From Amycolatopsis solani (lineage in GTDB: Bacteria > Actinomycetota > Actinomycetes > Mycobacteriales > Pseudonocardiaceae): 64,000 nucleotides of DNA. Every line of letters begins with the position of its first letter. The first letter of the stretch is position 1. Where the stretch lies: NCBI RefSeq assembly GCF_033441515.1, contig NZ_JAWQJT010000003.1, positions 868,001 through 932,000 on the forward strand, written 5' to 3'. Below are positions 24,762 through 37,688 of the stretch, in pieces. A program made the position numbers and the translations under genes. The notes beneath the pieces were generated by a model. The model had not been told where the DNA came from and did not search any database. It saw only the letters and a list, made by a program, of their open reading frames with translations.

Positions 24762-24832
24762 TAACGCGCACCTAACGCGCCGGAGATCGAGCAGACCCGG
24801 CCGGGGCTTAATTTCTGTCAAACGATCGAAAC
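24762..24832. promoter_or_regulatory. putative operator repeats and a GlnR-like half box
   Basis: TAACGCGC occurs at 24762-24769 and 24773-24780, 11 bp apart, one helical turn, which suits a TetR-type or similar operator. Closer to the permease start, GTCAA-ACGATC-GAAAC (24817-24832) resembles half of an actinobacterial GlnR box (GTnAC-n6-GAAAC). Both readings are inferences from pattern alone. Confidence 0.35.
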
Positions 24833-24843
24833 GAGGAGATCGC

Positions 24844-26310
24844 ATGCCACCCGACGAGCTCGCCTCCTTCGGCTACCGCCAGGAACTCCGCCGGTCGCTC
24901 GGCGGGTTTTCCGCCTTCGCCGCCGGTTTCTCGTTCGTCTCCATCCTCACCACCGTCTTCCAGCTCTTCGGGTTCGGCTACACCTTCGGCGGCCCGCTCT
25001 TCTTCTGGACGTGGCCGGTGGTCCTCGGCGGCCAGCTGCTCGTGGCGCTCACCTTCGCCGAACTCGCCGCGCGCTTCCCGCTCGCCGGATCCGTGTACCA
25101 GTGGGCGAAACAGCTCTCGAAGGGGTTCCTCGGCTGGCTCGCCGGCTGGATGATGCTGCTCGGCTGCGTCGTCGCCCTCGCCGCCGCGGCGATCGCGCTG
25201 CAGGTGGTGCTGCCGTCGGTGTGGGACGGCTTCCAGCTCGTCGGCGGCGACCCGTCGGTGACGTCGCCGTCGGGGGCGGCCAACGCCGTCGTCCTCGGCG
25301 CGCTCCTGCTCGTCTTCACCACGCTCGTCAACGCCGGCGGCGTCCGGCTGATGGCCCGGATCAACGACGTCGGCGTCGCGGCCGAACTCCTCGGCGTCGT
25401 CGTCCTCGTCCTCGGGCTGGGCCTGTTCGCCGTCCGCGGCCCGCAGGTGGTCGCGCACGACGCCCCCGGCACGAGCGCCGGGCTCGGCGGCGTGCTCGCT
25501 TCGGCGCTCATGGCCGCGTACGTGCTCTACGGCTTCGACACCGCCGCGTCGGTCGCCGAGGAGACGAAGGACGCGCGAAGGGCGGCACCGCGCGCGGTGC
25601 TGCGAGCCGTGCTCGTGTCCGGGATCGGCGGGCTCGCCGTGGTCCTCACGGCGCTGATGGCCGCGCCGAGCCTCACCGACGGGCAGCTCGCCGGCCACGG
25701 CCTGCCGTACGTGATCACCGCCGTCTTCGGCGACACCCTCGGCCGCGTCTTCCTCGCCGACGTCGCCATCGCCGTCGTCGTCTGCACCCTGACCATCCAG
25801 ACCGGCACCGTCCGGCTGATCTTCGCGATGGCCCGCGACGGCGCGCTGCCCGGCTCGGCCCGACTTTCGTCGGTGAATCCGCGCACGGGCACGCCGGTCG
25901 CGCCCGCGCTCGTCTCGGGTGTCCTGGCGATCGCGCTCCTGCTGCTCAACGTCGGCAACCCGACGCTCTTCAGCACGATCACCGGGACGTCGGTGGTGGT
26001 CGTCTACCTGGCGTACCTGCTGGTCACCGGACCCTTGCTGGTGGCAAGGCTGCGCGGGCGGTTCCCCGCCGAACCCGGCCGGTTCTCGCTGGGCCGCTGG
26101 GGTGTCCCGCTGAACGGCGCGGCCGTGCTCTACGGCGTCGCCATGGTCGTGAACATCGGCTGGCCGCGCGCGGAGATCTACGACGTCGCCGGTTCGGGCG
26201 CCCCCTGGATGCTGCTGTTCCCGATAGAGTTCGTCGGCGGCGCACTGGTGATCGGCTGGCTCTGCTGGCTGCGGCTGCGCCCCGCTCCCGCCCTCGAACC
26301 CGCGATCTGA
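24844..26310 (+). CDS. APC-family permease of the carboxylase operon
   Basis: A 488-residue transporter with about twelve membrane helices, of the amino acid/polyamine/organocation group that accompanies urea carboxylase genes. The N-terminus LASFGYRQELRRSLGGFSAFAAGFSFVSI and the next segment GGPLFFWTWPVVLGGQLLVALTFAELAARFPLAGSVYQWAKQ are typical. GGLSxVL-type loop regions and ARDGALPGSARLSSVNPRTGTPVAPAL close the core. GAGGAGATCGC precedes the ATG. It heads a five-gene operon and probably imports the nitrogen compound degraded by the rest (guanidine, urea or an amine). Confidence 0.88.
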   Translation: MPPDELASFGYRQELRRSLGGFSAFAAGFSFVSILTTVFQLFGFGYTFGGPLFFWTWPVVLGGQLLVALTFAELAARFPLAGSVYQWAKQLSKGFLGWLAGWMMLLGCVVALAAAAIALQVVLPSVWDGFQLVGGDPSVTSPSGAANAVVLGALLLVFTTLVNAGGVRLMARINDVGVAAELLGVVVLVLGLGLFAVRGPQVVAHDAPGTSAGLGGVLASALMAAYVLYGFDTAASVAEETKDARRAAPRAVLRAVLVSGIGGLAVVLTALMAAPSLTDGQLAGHGLPYVITAVFGDTLGRVFLADVAIAVVVCTLTIQTGTVRLIFAMARDGALPGSARLSSVNPRTGTPVAPALVSGVLAIALLLLNVGNPTLFSTITGTSVVVVYLAYLLVTGPLLVARLRGRFPAEPGRFSLGRWGVPLNGAAVLYGVAMVVNIGWPRAEIYDVAGSGAPWMLLFPIEFVGGALVIGWLCWLRLRPAPALEPAI

Positions 26311-26320
26311 GAGGACGTCC

Positions 26321-27154
26321 ATGAGCACCACCGCCACCACCTACGGCGCCCGGGACCACGCCCGGGCCCAGGCCGGCACCGTGGTCGAAACGATGCCGTC
26401 GATCCCGGCGAGCACCTGGGCGGCACCGCCGCCCGGTGTCGCCGCCGAGGCGCTGACCTGGGCCGAGACCGTCGCCGGGGGCGGGTACACGCACAAGGTG
26501 CTGGCCCGGGGCACGCGGCTGCGGCTGACCGACGTCGAGGGCGACGCCTGCGCGCACGTGCTGCTGTTCAACGCCGACGGGCCGTGGGAGCGGCTGAACG
26601 TCGCGGACACGGTGAAGGTGCAGTGGAACGCCTATCTCGGCGAGAAGGTGGCGCTGCTGTCCGACCAGGCCCGCGTGCTCGCCACGATCGTCGCGGATTC
26701 GAGCGGCCGCCACGACGCCCTGTGCGGAACGTCCACTGTGGACGGCAACACCGAGCGCTACGGCGACGGCGCCCCGCAGGGCCCCTCCCCCGCCGGCCTG
26801 CCGCTGTTCACCTTGGCCGCGGCGAAGAACGGGCTCGGCCCGCGTGATCTGCCGCCCAGCCTGTCGTTCTTCCAGGGCGTGCGGGTCCAGCCGGAAGGCG
26901 CCCTGGAGTTCACCGGCTCCGCGGGCGCCGGGAAGTCGCTCGACCTGCGGATCGAAATCCCGTCGATCGTGCTGATCGCCAACGTGCCGCACCCGGTCGA
27001 CCCGCGCCCGGACTACACCGTGACGAACCTGGAAGTGCTCGCCTGGCGCGACGAGCCGTCCACCCCGGACAGTCCGGAATGGACGCACAGCCCGGAAGCG
27101 CAGCGCGCGTTCGAGAACACCGCCGACTACCTGACCGCACGGGGGATCGCATGA
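26321..27154 (+). CDS. DUF1989 protein, urea-carboxylase-associated (UAAP1/CgdA-like)
   Basis: A 277-residue DUF1989 protein, one of a pair that goes with urea or guanidine carboxylase. In Pseudomonas the paired proteins (CgdA, CgdB) form carboxyguanidine deiminase, turning carboxyguanidine into allophanate. Visible features are GTRLRLTDVEGDACAHVLLFNADGPWERLNVADTVKVQWNAYLG and the metal-site segment DSSGRHDALCGTSTVDGN with Asp, His and Cys. The first about 70 residues form an extension. Its stop overlaps the start of the second DUF1989 gene (ATGA). Confidence 0.85.
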   Translation: MSTTATTYGARDHARAQAGTVVETMPSIPASTWAAPPPGVAAEALTWAETVAGGGYTHKVLARGTRLRLTDVEGDACAHVLLFNADGPWERLNVADTVKVQWNAYLGEKVALLSDQARVLATIVADSSGRHDALCGTSTVDGNTERYGDGAPQGPSPAGLPLFTLAAAKNGLGPRDLPPSLSFFQGVRVQPEGALEFTGSAGAGKSLDLRIEIPSIVLIANVPHPVDPRPDYTVTNLEVLAWRDEPSTPDSPEWTHSPEAQRAFENTADYLTARGIA

Positions 27155-27782
27155 GTACGGCGTACCAGTCCCAGCTGGAGCTGACGTTCGACGTCGCCGC
27201 GCGGGCCCCGTTCTCGACCGTGCTGAAGCGCGGCAGCGAGCTGGCGATCATCGACCTCGGCGGCAACCAGGCCGTCGACTTCCTCTGCTACGACGCGAAC
27301 GACACCGCGAAGCGCTACAGCGCCGCCGCGACGATCGCCGCGCAACGCACCATCTTCCTCACCACCGGCAGTGTCCTGCGCACCCAGGAGGGCGCGCCGC
27401 TGCTGACCGTCGTCGCCGACACCTGCGGGCGCCACGACACGCTCGGCGGCGCGTGCAGCAAGGAATCCAACAGCCTCCGCTACGGCCAGCACACCCGGTT
27501 CCAGCACGCCTGCGTCGAGAACTTCCTCAGCGAGGGCGCGAAGTGGGGGCTGGGCAAGCGCGATCTGGTCAGCAACGTCAACTGGTACATGAACGTTCCA
27601 GTCGAAGCGGACGGCACACTCGGGATCGTCGACGGCATTTCCGCGCCGGGCCTGGAAGTCCGGCTGCGCGCGGAGACCGACGTGCTCGTCCTCGTGTCGA
27701 ACTGCCCGCAGATCAACAACCCCTGCAACGGGTTCGACCCGACGCCGGTGCGCATGGTCGTCACCGCCCCCGGGAGCGACGA

Positions 27783-27786
<4 letters not shown>
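27151..27786 (+). CDS. DUF1989 protein, urea-carboxylase-associated (UAAP2/CgdB-like)
   Basis: A 211-residue DUF1989 protein paired with the one before. Features are FSTVLKRGSELAIIDLGGNQAVDFLCYDANDTAKRYSAA, TVVADTCGRHDTLGGACSKESNSLRYG with the Cys/His/Asp metal-binding segment, and FLSEGAKWGLGKRDLVSNVNWYMNVPVEADG. The ATG at 27151 overlaps the preceding stop; the frame extends further up only as a shadow. Its own stop overlaps the carboxylase GTG (GTGA), so the two are translationally coupled. Confidence 0.85.
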
Positions 27787-31306
<3,520 letters not shown>

Positions 31307-31310
<4 letters not shown>

Positions 31311-32899
31311 GCCCCGTCGAGCGCGTACGAGCCGCGTACCGCCGGATCGAGCAGGTGGACCGGCCGGAGATCTGGATCGACCTCCGGCCCGAAGAAGAGG
31401 TGGTCGCCGAGGCGGCGGCGCTGGCGGACCGCGGTCTCCCGCTGGCCGGCAAGCTCGTCGCGGTCAAGGGCAACATCGACGTCGCGGGGCTGCCGACGAC
31501 GGCGGGCTGCCCTGCTTACGCGTACAAACCGGAGGCCGACGCCCCCATGGTCGCGCGGCTGCGGGCGGCCGGGGCGCTGGTGCTCGGCACGACCAACCTG
31601 GACCAGTTCGCGACCGGGCTGGTCGGCACGCGCAGCCCGTACGGCGCGGTGCGCAACGCCGTCGACCCGGCATACGTCTCGGGCGGGTCGAGTTCGGGCT
31701 CGGCGGTCGCGGTCGCGCTCGGCATCGCCGATCTGGCGCTGGGCACCGACACCGCGGGCTCGGGCCGGGTACCGGCGGCGTTCAACGGGATCGTCGGGCT
31801 CAAGCCGACCCCGGGCCTGCTGCCGACCGAAGGCGTCGTGCCCGCGTGCGCGAGCATCGACTGCGTCTCGCTGTTCGCGCGGACGGTCGAAGAGGCGTCG
31901 TTCGCGCTGACCTGCCTGGCCGAGCCGGCCCAGGTCCACTCGGGACGGTTCCGCATCGGCGTGCCCGCGTACCTGGGCCCCCTCGCCGAGGGCTGGGCGG
32001 AAGCCTTCGCGGCCACCGTCGACGAGTACGCCGCGGCGGGCGCCGAAGTGACCACTGTGGACACTTCGGTGTTCCTCGAAGCGGCGGAACTGCTGTACGG
32101 CGGCGCGTTCGTGGCCGAGCGGTACACCGCGGTCGGCGAGTTCCTGGACGCGCACCCGGAGGCCGTCGACCCGGTGGTGCACGGCATCATCACCGCGGCC
32201 CGCGACCTCCCCGCGCACCGGCTGTTCGCGGACCAGGCGAAGCTGGCCGGGCTGCGGGCCAGTGCACTGGCCGCGCTGGCCGGCGTCGACGCGCTGCTGT
32301 TCCCGACGACGACCGAGCACCCCACGATCGCCGCGGTGGCCGCGGACCCGGTCGCGGTCAACGCGCGCCTGGGCCGGTTCACCAACTCCACCAACCTGTT
32401 CGGCCTGCCGGCACTGGCGGTCCCGGCCGGGACCGTGGCCGGGCGCCCGTTCGGCGTGATGCTGATCGGCGCCCCGCACGACGACCTGAAACTGGCGACC
32501 CTGGCGAGCCTGCGCGGCGAGCGGGTGCCGATCGTGGTGGTCGGCGCCCACCTGCGCGGCCAGCCGCTGAACCACGAACTGACTTCCCGCGGCGGGCGGT
32601 TCGTGGCCGCGGTTTCCACGTCGGAGTCGTACCGGCTGTACGCGCTGGACACGGTGCCGCCCAAGCCGGGCCTGGTCCGGGTCGCGGCCGGCGGCGTCGC
32701 GATCGCGGCGGAGGTGTGGGACCTGCCGGTGCGCGGGTTCGGCGAGTTCGTCTCGCGGATTCCCGCTCCGCTGGCGATCGGGAAGGTGGAGCTGGCCGAC
32801 GGCACGCGGGCCCCCGGCTTCGTTTGCGAACCGGCGGCGATCGAGGGCACGGCGGACATTTCGGCGAAAGGTGGCTGGCTGGCCCACCTGGGCGGGTAA
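31307..32899 (+). CDS. atzF: allophanate hydrolase
   Basis: A 530-residue amidase-signature enzyme that hydrolyses allophanate to ammonia and CO2, the end step after the carboxylase. The Ser-Ser-Lys triad is visible: Lys54 in LVAVKGNIDVAG, serines 128-130 in GGSSSGSAVA and nucleophile Ser152 in DTAGSGRVP. A separate C-terminal domain of about 125 residues (from PLNHELTSRGGRFVAAV) is typical of AtzF-type proteins and contains GFGEFVSRIPAPLAIGKVEL. The ATG at 31307 overlaps the carboxylase stop (ATGA). Last gene of the operon. Confidence 0.93.
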
Positions 32900-32984
32900 C
32901 GATCAGCTGCCCGGCGCGGTAACGAGCCTTCAGCGACCGCACCGGGCCTGCCGATGTACCCGGTAACGACCTCCGGAGGCGGCC

Positions 32985-33614
32985 ATGACCACGGCAACCC
33001 GATCCCCGCAGAGCACCCTCGTCCACTCCTACCTCTTCCTGCGGCGAGCGATCGGGCTCATCGGCCTGGCGCTGCCGTTCGTGCTCATCTTCGGCAAGCA
33101 GCTCGTCCAGGGTGGCGACCTCATCGGGTCGCTCAGCGGCTACTACTACAGCGACGTCCGCGACGTCTTCGTCGGCGCGATGTGCGCCGCCGGGGTGTTC
33201 CTGTTCGCCTACTACGGCCACGACTTCATCGACAACGTCGCCAGCACGGTGGCCGGGCTCGGCGCCATCGGGCTCGCGCTCTTCCCGACCACGCCGGACC
33301 ACGACGTGTCGGGCTGGGACCGGACCGCGGGCGTGCTGCACCTGGTGTTCGCCGCGGTGTTCTTCCTCTCCCTCGCCTACTTCTGCCTGCGCCTGTTCCC
33401 CCACGACGGCGAGCAGCCGGCCGGCGTCGGCGTCGTCTACCGCGTCTGCGGCGTGGTGATCCTCGCGTCCCTGGTGCTCATCGTGGTGACGAGCCGGCTG
33501 CGGCTGGTGCCGGAGTGGCACCCGGCGCTGTGGCTGGAGAGCGCGGCGGTGTGGGCGTTCGGCGTCGCATGGCTCGTCAAGGGCGGGACGCTGACGCCCA
33601 AGAGTGTGCCGTAG
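32985..33614 (+). CDS. multi-pass membrane protein, function unknown
   Basis: A 209-residue protein with six predicted helices: FLRRAIGLIGLALPFVLIFG, VFVGAMCAAGVFLFAYYG, VASTVAGLGAIGLALF, LHLVFAAVFFLSLAYFCLRLF, VCGVVILASLVLIVVTS and WLESAAVWAFGVAWLV. SLSGYYYSDVRDVFVG and GWDRTAGVLHLVFA recall DUF998-like membrane proteins. GGAG lies 9 bp before the ATG. It stands between the allophanate operon and fadA on the same strand without tight linkage. No function can be offered. Confidence 0.75.
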   Translation: MTTATRSPQSTLVHSYLFLRRAIGLIGLALPFVLIFGKQLVQGGDLIGSLSGYYYSDVRDVFVGAMCAAGVFLFAYYGHDFIDNVASTVAGLGAIGLALFPTTPDHDVSGWDRTAGVLHLVFAAVFFLSLAYFCLRLFPHDGEQPAGVGVVYRVCGVVILASLVLIVVTSRLRLVPEWHPALWLESAAVWAFGVAWLVKGGTLTPKSVP

Positions 33615-33701
33615 CCCACTCGACCGGGCCACAGCACTGGTTACCGACGGGTAACAAGGGCTATCGTGCGGCTATCACCGTCTACCTCCAATGGAGCATT
33701 C

Positions 33702-34934
33702 GTGGCCGCACCAGCAACGCCGCTCGCGCCGAACGCGCGGGGCGTGCGCACCGTCGCCTTCGTCGAGGGGGTACGGACCCCCTTCGGCAAGGCCGGCGAC
33801 AAGGGCATCTACGCCGGGACCCGGGCCGACGACCTCGTCGTCAACGCCATCCGCGAGCTGCTGCGGCGGCACCCCGAACTGCCGCCCGAGCGCGTCGACG
33901 AGGTGGCCATCGCCGCCACCACCCAGATCGGCGACCAGGGCCTGACCATCGGCCGCACCGCCGCGCTGCTGGCCGGGCTGCCGAAGTCGGTGCCCGGCTT
34001 CGCCATCGACCGCATGTGCGCCGGCGCGATGACCGCCGTCACCACCGCCGCGTCCGGGATCGGCTTCGGGGCCTACGACATCGCCATCGCCGGCGGCGTC
34101 GAGCACATGGGACGGCACCCGATGGGCGAGGGCGTCGACCCGAACCCGCGGATCATCGCCGACAAGCTCGTCGACCCGACCGCGCTCGTCATGGGCCAGA
34201 CCGCCGAGAACCTGCACGACCGCTTCCCCGCGATCACCAAGCAGCGCACCGACGCCTACGCCGCGCGCAGCCAGGAGCGTTACGCCGAAGCCGTCAAGAC
34301 CGGCAAGATCGGGCCCGAGCTGGTGCCCGTCGCCACCCGTTCGAAGGAGCTGGGCTGGGGTCTCGCCACCGAGGACGAGCCGCCCCGCCCGGGCACCACG
34401 CTGGAAACCCTCGCGAACCTGAAGACGCCGTTCCGCCCCCACGGCCGGATCACCGCGGGCAACGCGGCCGGCCTCAACGACGGCGCCACGGCGTCGCTCC
34501 TCGCCGACGAGGAAACGGCCCGCGAGCTGGGCCTGCCGGTCGCGATGCGGCTGGTCGGCTACTCCTTCGCCGGCGTCGAGCCGGAGGTCATGGGCATCGG
34601 CCCGGTGCCCGCCACCGAGAAGCTGTTCAAGCGCACCGGCCTGTCCATCGACGACATCGGCCTGTTCGAGATCAACGAAGCCTTCGCCGTGCAGGTGCTG
34701 GCCTTCCTCGACCACTTCGGCATCGACGACGAAGACCCGCGCGTGAACCAGTGGGGCGGCGCGATCGCGTGCGGCCACCCGCTGGCTTCCTCCGGTGTCC
34801 GGCTCATGACGCAGCTGGCGCGCCAGTTCGCGGAACGGCCCGACGTCCGGTACGGCATGACGACGATGTGCATCGGCATCGGCATGGGCGGCACCGTGAT
34901 CTGGGAGAACCCGGCCTTCGAGGGGGCGAAGTAA
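33702..34934 (+). CDS. fadA: 3-ketoacyl-CoA thiolase
   Basis: A thiolase of about 410 residues that cleaves 3-ketoacyl-CoA to acetyl-CoA and a shortened acyl-CoA in beta-oxidation. The acylated cysteine lies in AIDRMCAGAMTAV, and the C-terminal catalytic pair is in AIACGHPLASSGVR and TTMCIGIGMGGTVIWE. The GTG at 33702 follows GGAG by 5 nt; a GTG at 33666 would add 12 residues. Its stop is immediately followed by the fadB ATG at 34935, forming a two-gene operon. In Streptomyces the same pair follows the ribonuclease gene, so it may be the ancestral neighbour here. Confidence 0.93.
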   Translation: MAAPATPLAPNARGVRTVAFVEGVRTPFGKAGDKGIYAGTRADDLVVNAIRELLRRHPELPPERVDEVAIAATTQIGDQGLTIGRTAALLAGLPKSVPGFAIDRMCAGAMTAVTTAASGIGFGAYDIAIAGGVEHMGRHPMGEGVDPNPRIIADKLVDPTALVMGQTAENLHDRFPAITKQRTDAYAARSQERYAEAVKTGKIGPELVPVATRSKELGWGLATEDEPPRPGTTLETLANLKTPFRPHGRITAGNAAGLNDGATASLLADEETARELGLPVAMRLVGYSFAGVEPEVMGIGPVPATEKLFKRTGLSIDDIGLFEINEAFAVQVLAFLDHFGIDDEDPRVNQWGGAIACGHPLASSGVRLMTQLARQFAERPDVRYGMTTMCIGIGMGGTVIWENPAFEGAK

Positions 34935-37046
34935 ATGACTTTCACCGCTGAAGAAGCGAAGGCCGCTTTCCCGGACGAGGTCGTCACGCACGCCGTGACG
35001 CGCCTGGTGAAGGTGCCCGGGCTCGAGAAGCCCGTCGCGCTGATCACGCTCGACAACGGCCACGACCACACCCGGCCCAACACGTTCGGCCCGCAGGGTC
35101 TCGTATCCCTGAACACCGCGCTGGACCAGGCTTTCGAGGCGGAGCCCGCCGCGATCGCCGTCACCGGCAAGCCGTTCATCTTCGCCGTCGGCGCGGACCT
35201 CTCGGGGGTCGAATCCGTGAGCGACCCGAAGCTGGCGCGCGAGATCGCCCAGACCGGGCACGACGTGTTCCGCCGCCTGACCGAAACCGAGATCCCGACG
35301 TTCGGGTTCATCAACGGCGCGGTCATGGGCGGCGGGCTCGAGCTGGCGCTGTCCTGCCACTACCGGACGCTGTCGGAGAACACCGCCGCCATCGCGTTCC
35401 CCGAGGTCTTCCTCGGCCTGTTCCCGGGCTGGGGCGGCACGCAGCTGCTGCCGAACCTGATCGGCGCGGACGCCGCCGTCACGGTGATCATCGAGAACGC
35501 CCTGGCGCAGAACAAGATGCTCACCGTCAAGCAGACGGCCGAGCTCGGCATCGTCGACGCGGTCTTCGGCTCGGCCGACTACCTCGAGCAGTCGCTGCTG
35601 TGGCTGGCCCGCGTCGTCAACGGCGAGATCACCCCGGAGCGCCGCGAGATCGACCGCGGTTCCGGCTGGGACGCCGCCATCGCCCGTGCGAAGTCCATTG
35701 TGGACGGCCGGACGCACGGCGCGTCGCCGGGCGCGACCAAGGCCGTCGAGCTGCTGGAGCTGGCCCGCGAGAACGACCTCGACCGCGGCTACGCGGCCGA
35801 AACCGACGGCCTCGCCGAGCTGCTCATGTCCGACGTCCTGCGGGCGGGGCTGTACTCGTTCAACCTGGTCAACAAGCGCGCCAAGCGCCCGGCGGGCGCG
35901 CCGGACAAGAACCTGGCCCGCAAGGTGAACAAGGTCGGCATCGTCGGCGCCGGCCTGATGGCCAGCCAGCTCGCGCTGCTGTTCGTGCGCCGTCTCAAGG
36001 TGCCGGTCGTGCTGACCGACGTCGACCAGGCCCGCGTCGACAAGGGCGTCGGGTACGTCCACGACGAGATCGACAAGCTCCTGGCCAAGAAGCGCGTCTC
36101 CCCGGACGGCGCCAACCGCCTCAAGGCGCTGGTCTCGGGCTCGCTCGACAAGGCCGCCTTCTCCGACGCCGACTTCGTCATCGAAGCCGTCTTCGAGGAG
36201 CTGGGCGTCAAGCAGCAGGTGTTCGCCGAGCTGGAGCAGCACGTCAAGCCCGAGGCGATCCTCGCGACGAACACCTCGTCGCTGTCGATCACCGCGATGG
36301 CGTCGAAGCTGCAGCACCCCGAGCGCGTCGTCGGCTTCCACTTCTTCAACCCGGTCGCCGTGCTGCCGCTGCTGGAGATCGTCCGCGGCGAGCAGACCGA
36401 CGACGCGTCCCTGGCGACGGCGTTCTCGGTCGGCAAGCAGCTCAAGAAGTCCAGCGTGCTGGTGAAGGACGCTTCGGCGTTCGTCGTCAACCGGCTCCTG
36501 CTGCGTTTCCTCGGCGAGGTGCTGGTCACCGTCGACGAGGGCACGCCGTTCGAGGTCGCCGACTCCGCGCTCGAGCCGCTGGGCCTGCCGATGACGCCGC
36601 TGACGCTGATGCAGCTCGTCGGCCCGGCCATCGCGCTGCACGTCGGCGAGACGCTGCACGAGGCCTTCCCGGACCGGTTCACCGTGTCCGACAACCTCGC
36701 GAAGTTCGTCAAGGCGGGCAACAAGGGCGTCTGGGTCTGGGACGACCAGGGCACCCAGTCGGCCGACCCCGAGGTCGTTTCGCTGTGGACGCAGGGAGAT
36801 TCTCCGTCCACTTCGGAGCAGGTGCGCGAGCGGGCGCTGTCGGCCATCGCGGAGGAGATCCGGATCATGCTCGACGAGGGCGTGGTCGCGGAGGCGCAGG
36901 ACATCGACCTGTGCCTGATCCTGGGTGCGGGCTGGCCGTTCTGGAACGGCGGCATCACGCCGTACCTGGACCGCTCCGGCGTCTCCGAGCGCGTGAACGG
37001 CAAGCCGTTCCTCGCCCCGGGCGTGGCTTCGGTCCCGGCTTCCTAG
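34935..37046 (+). CDS. fadB: enoyl-CoA hydratase / 3-hydroxyacyl-CoA dehydrogenase
   Basis: A 703-residue bifunctional multienzyme. The N-terminal crotonase domain (1-300) has KPFIFAVGADLSG (oxyanion hole) and GFINGAVMGGGLELALSCHYR with IAFPEVFLGLFPGWGGTQLLP. The dehydrogenase domain begins at VGIVGAGLMASQLALLFVRR (about residue 335) with NAD-binding GxGxxA and the segment RVVGFHFFNPVAVLPLLEIV; a C-terminal helical domain follows. It hydrates enoyl-CoA and oxidises 3-hydroxyacyl-CoA, supplying FadA. Its TAG stop overlaps the stop of the opposite-strand gene in a CTAG palindrome. Confidence 0.94.
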   Translation: MTFTAEEAKAAFPDEVVTHAVTRLVKVPGLEKPVALITLDNGHDHTRPNTFGPQGLVSLNTALDQAFEAEPAAIAVTGKPFIFAVGADLSGVESVSDPKLAREIAQTGHDVFRRLTETEIPTFGFINGAVMGGGLELALSCHYRTLSENTAAIAFPEVFLGLFPGWGGTQLLPNLIGADAAVTVIIENALAQNKMLTVKQTAELGIVDAVFGSADYLEQSLLWLARVVNGEITPERREIDRGSGWDAAIARAKSIVDGRTHGASPGATKAVELLELARENDLDRGYAAETDGLAELLMSDVLRAGLYSFNLVNKRAKRPAGAPDKNLARKVNKVGIVGAGLMASQLALLFVRRLKVPVVLTDVDQARVDKGVGYVHDEIDKLLAKKRVSPDGANRLKALVSGSLDKAAFSDADFVIEAVFEELGVKQQVFAELEQHVKPEAILATNTSSLSITAMASKLQHPERVVGFHFFNPVAVLPLLEIVRGEQTDDASLATAFSVGKQLKKSSVLVKDASAFVVNRLLLRFLGEVLVTVDEGTPFEVADSALEPLGLPMTPLTLMQLVGPAIALHVGETLHEAFPDRFTVSDNLAKFVKAGNKGVWVWDDQGTQSADPEVVSLWTQGDSPSTSEQVRERALSAIAEEIRIMLDEGVVAEAQDIDLCLILGAGWPFWNGGITPYLDRSGVSERVNGKPFLAPGVASVPAS

Positions 37047-37507
37047 TATTCGCCCTCACGAGGGCACTTCGGCGGCGGCGCGGTGAGTTTCAGCTGCGCC
37101 GCCGTCGCGTCGGAATCGATGACCGTCACGCGCTCGGCGGTCCGGAAGCGCGCGTGCAGCTCCTGCGCCCAGGCCTTCAGATCGGTGCCGGGCACGGCAA
37201 GCAGGGAAACCGACGGCGGGTCCACGAACAGCCGCCGCGCCTTCGGGTCGTCGCGGAGCGCGCGGACGGCCGGCTGCAGCTCGGCGTCGGAGGAGAAGAC
37301 CACGACCACGGCCGCACACAGGGTGTGACCGGCCAGCGGCGCGGGGTTGGTGTCGACCGGCAGGTCGGGCGGCCGCTTCAGCTCCGCGACGCCGAACGCC
37401 AGCCCCGCCCCGGTGACCAGGGCCAGCGCGATCACCGGCACCAGCACACGGCCCAGCGGCTTTTCCTCCACACCCGAGATCACAGCACACGCCGGCCGCC
37501 GGAACAC
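37043..37507 (-). CDS. anchored protein with FtsX-extracellular-like domain
   Basis: A 154-residue protein with one N-terminal helix (RVLVPVIALALVTGAGLAFGV) and an exported domain of about 115 residues. CAAVVVVFSSDAELQPAVRALRDDPKARRLF and VTVIDSDATAAQLKL resemble the extracellular domain of the division protein FtsX, in which a beta strand with cysteine is followed by a residue-counting helix. The permease part of FtsX is missing, so it would act as a lone periplasmic domain. Several in-frame starts are possible (GTG near 37471). The homology is plausible, not proven. Confidence 0.5.
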   Translation of the reverse strand: MFRRPACAVISGVEEKPLGRVLVPVIALALVTGAGLAFGVAELKRPPDLPVDTNPAPLAGHTLCAAVVVVFSSDAELQPAVRALRDDPKARRLFVDPPSVSLLAVPGTDLKAWAQELHARFRTAERVTVIDSDATAAQLKLTAPPPKCPREGEY

Positions 37508-37688
37508 CGCCCGTTCACCCCGGCGGCGGGTCGTGGAGTCGTTCGAGCCGCAGTGGGTACACGAGCAAATCGCCTTCCGGAACGTGCCTCATCGGGCAGG
37601 CGAACTCGCTCGAGGACTTGTGGATGGACGCGGATCGGATTTTCGTGGACGGGTGGTGAACGGGAGAGTGCTGCTCGTACGGACGGTC

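Noticed and set aside
24680..24843. Guanidine riboswitch upstream of the carboxylase operon
   Set aside because: No conserved ykkC-type sequence or paired elements were recognised in the 164-bp gap.
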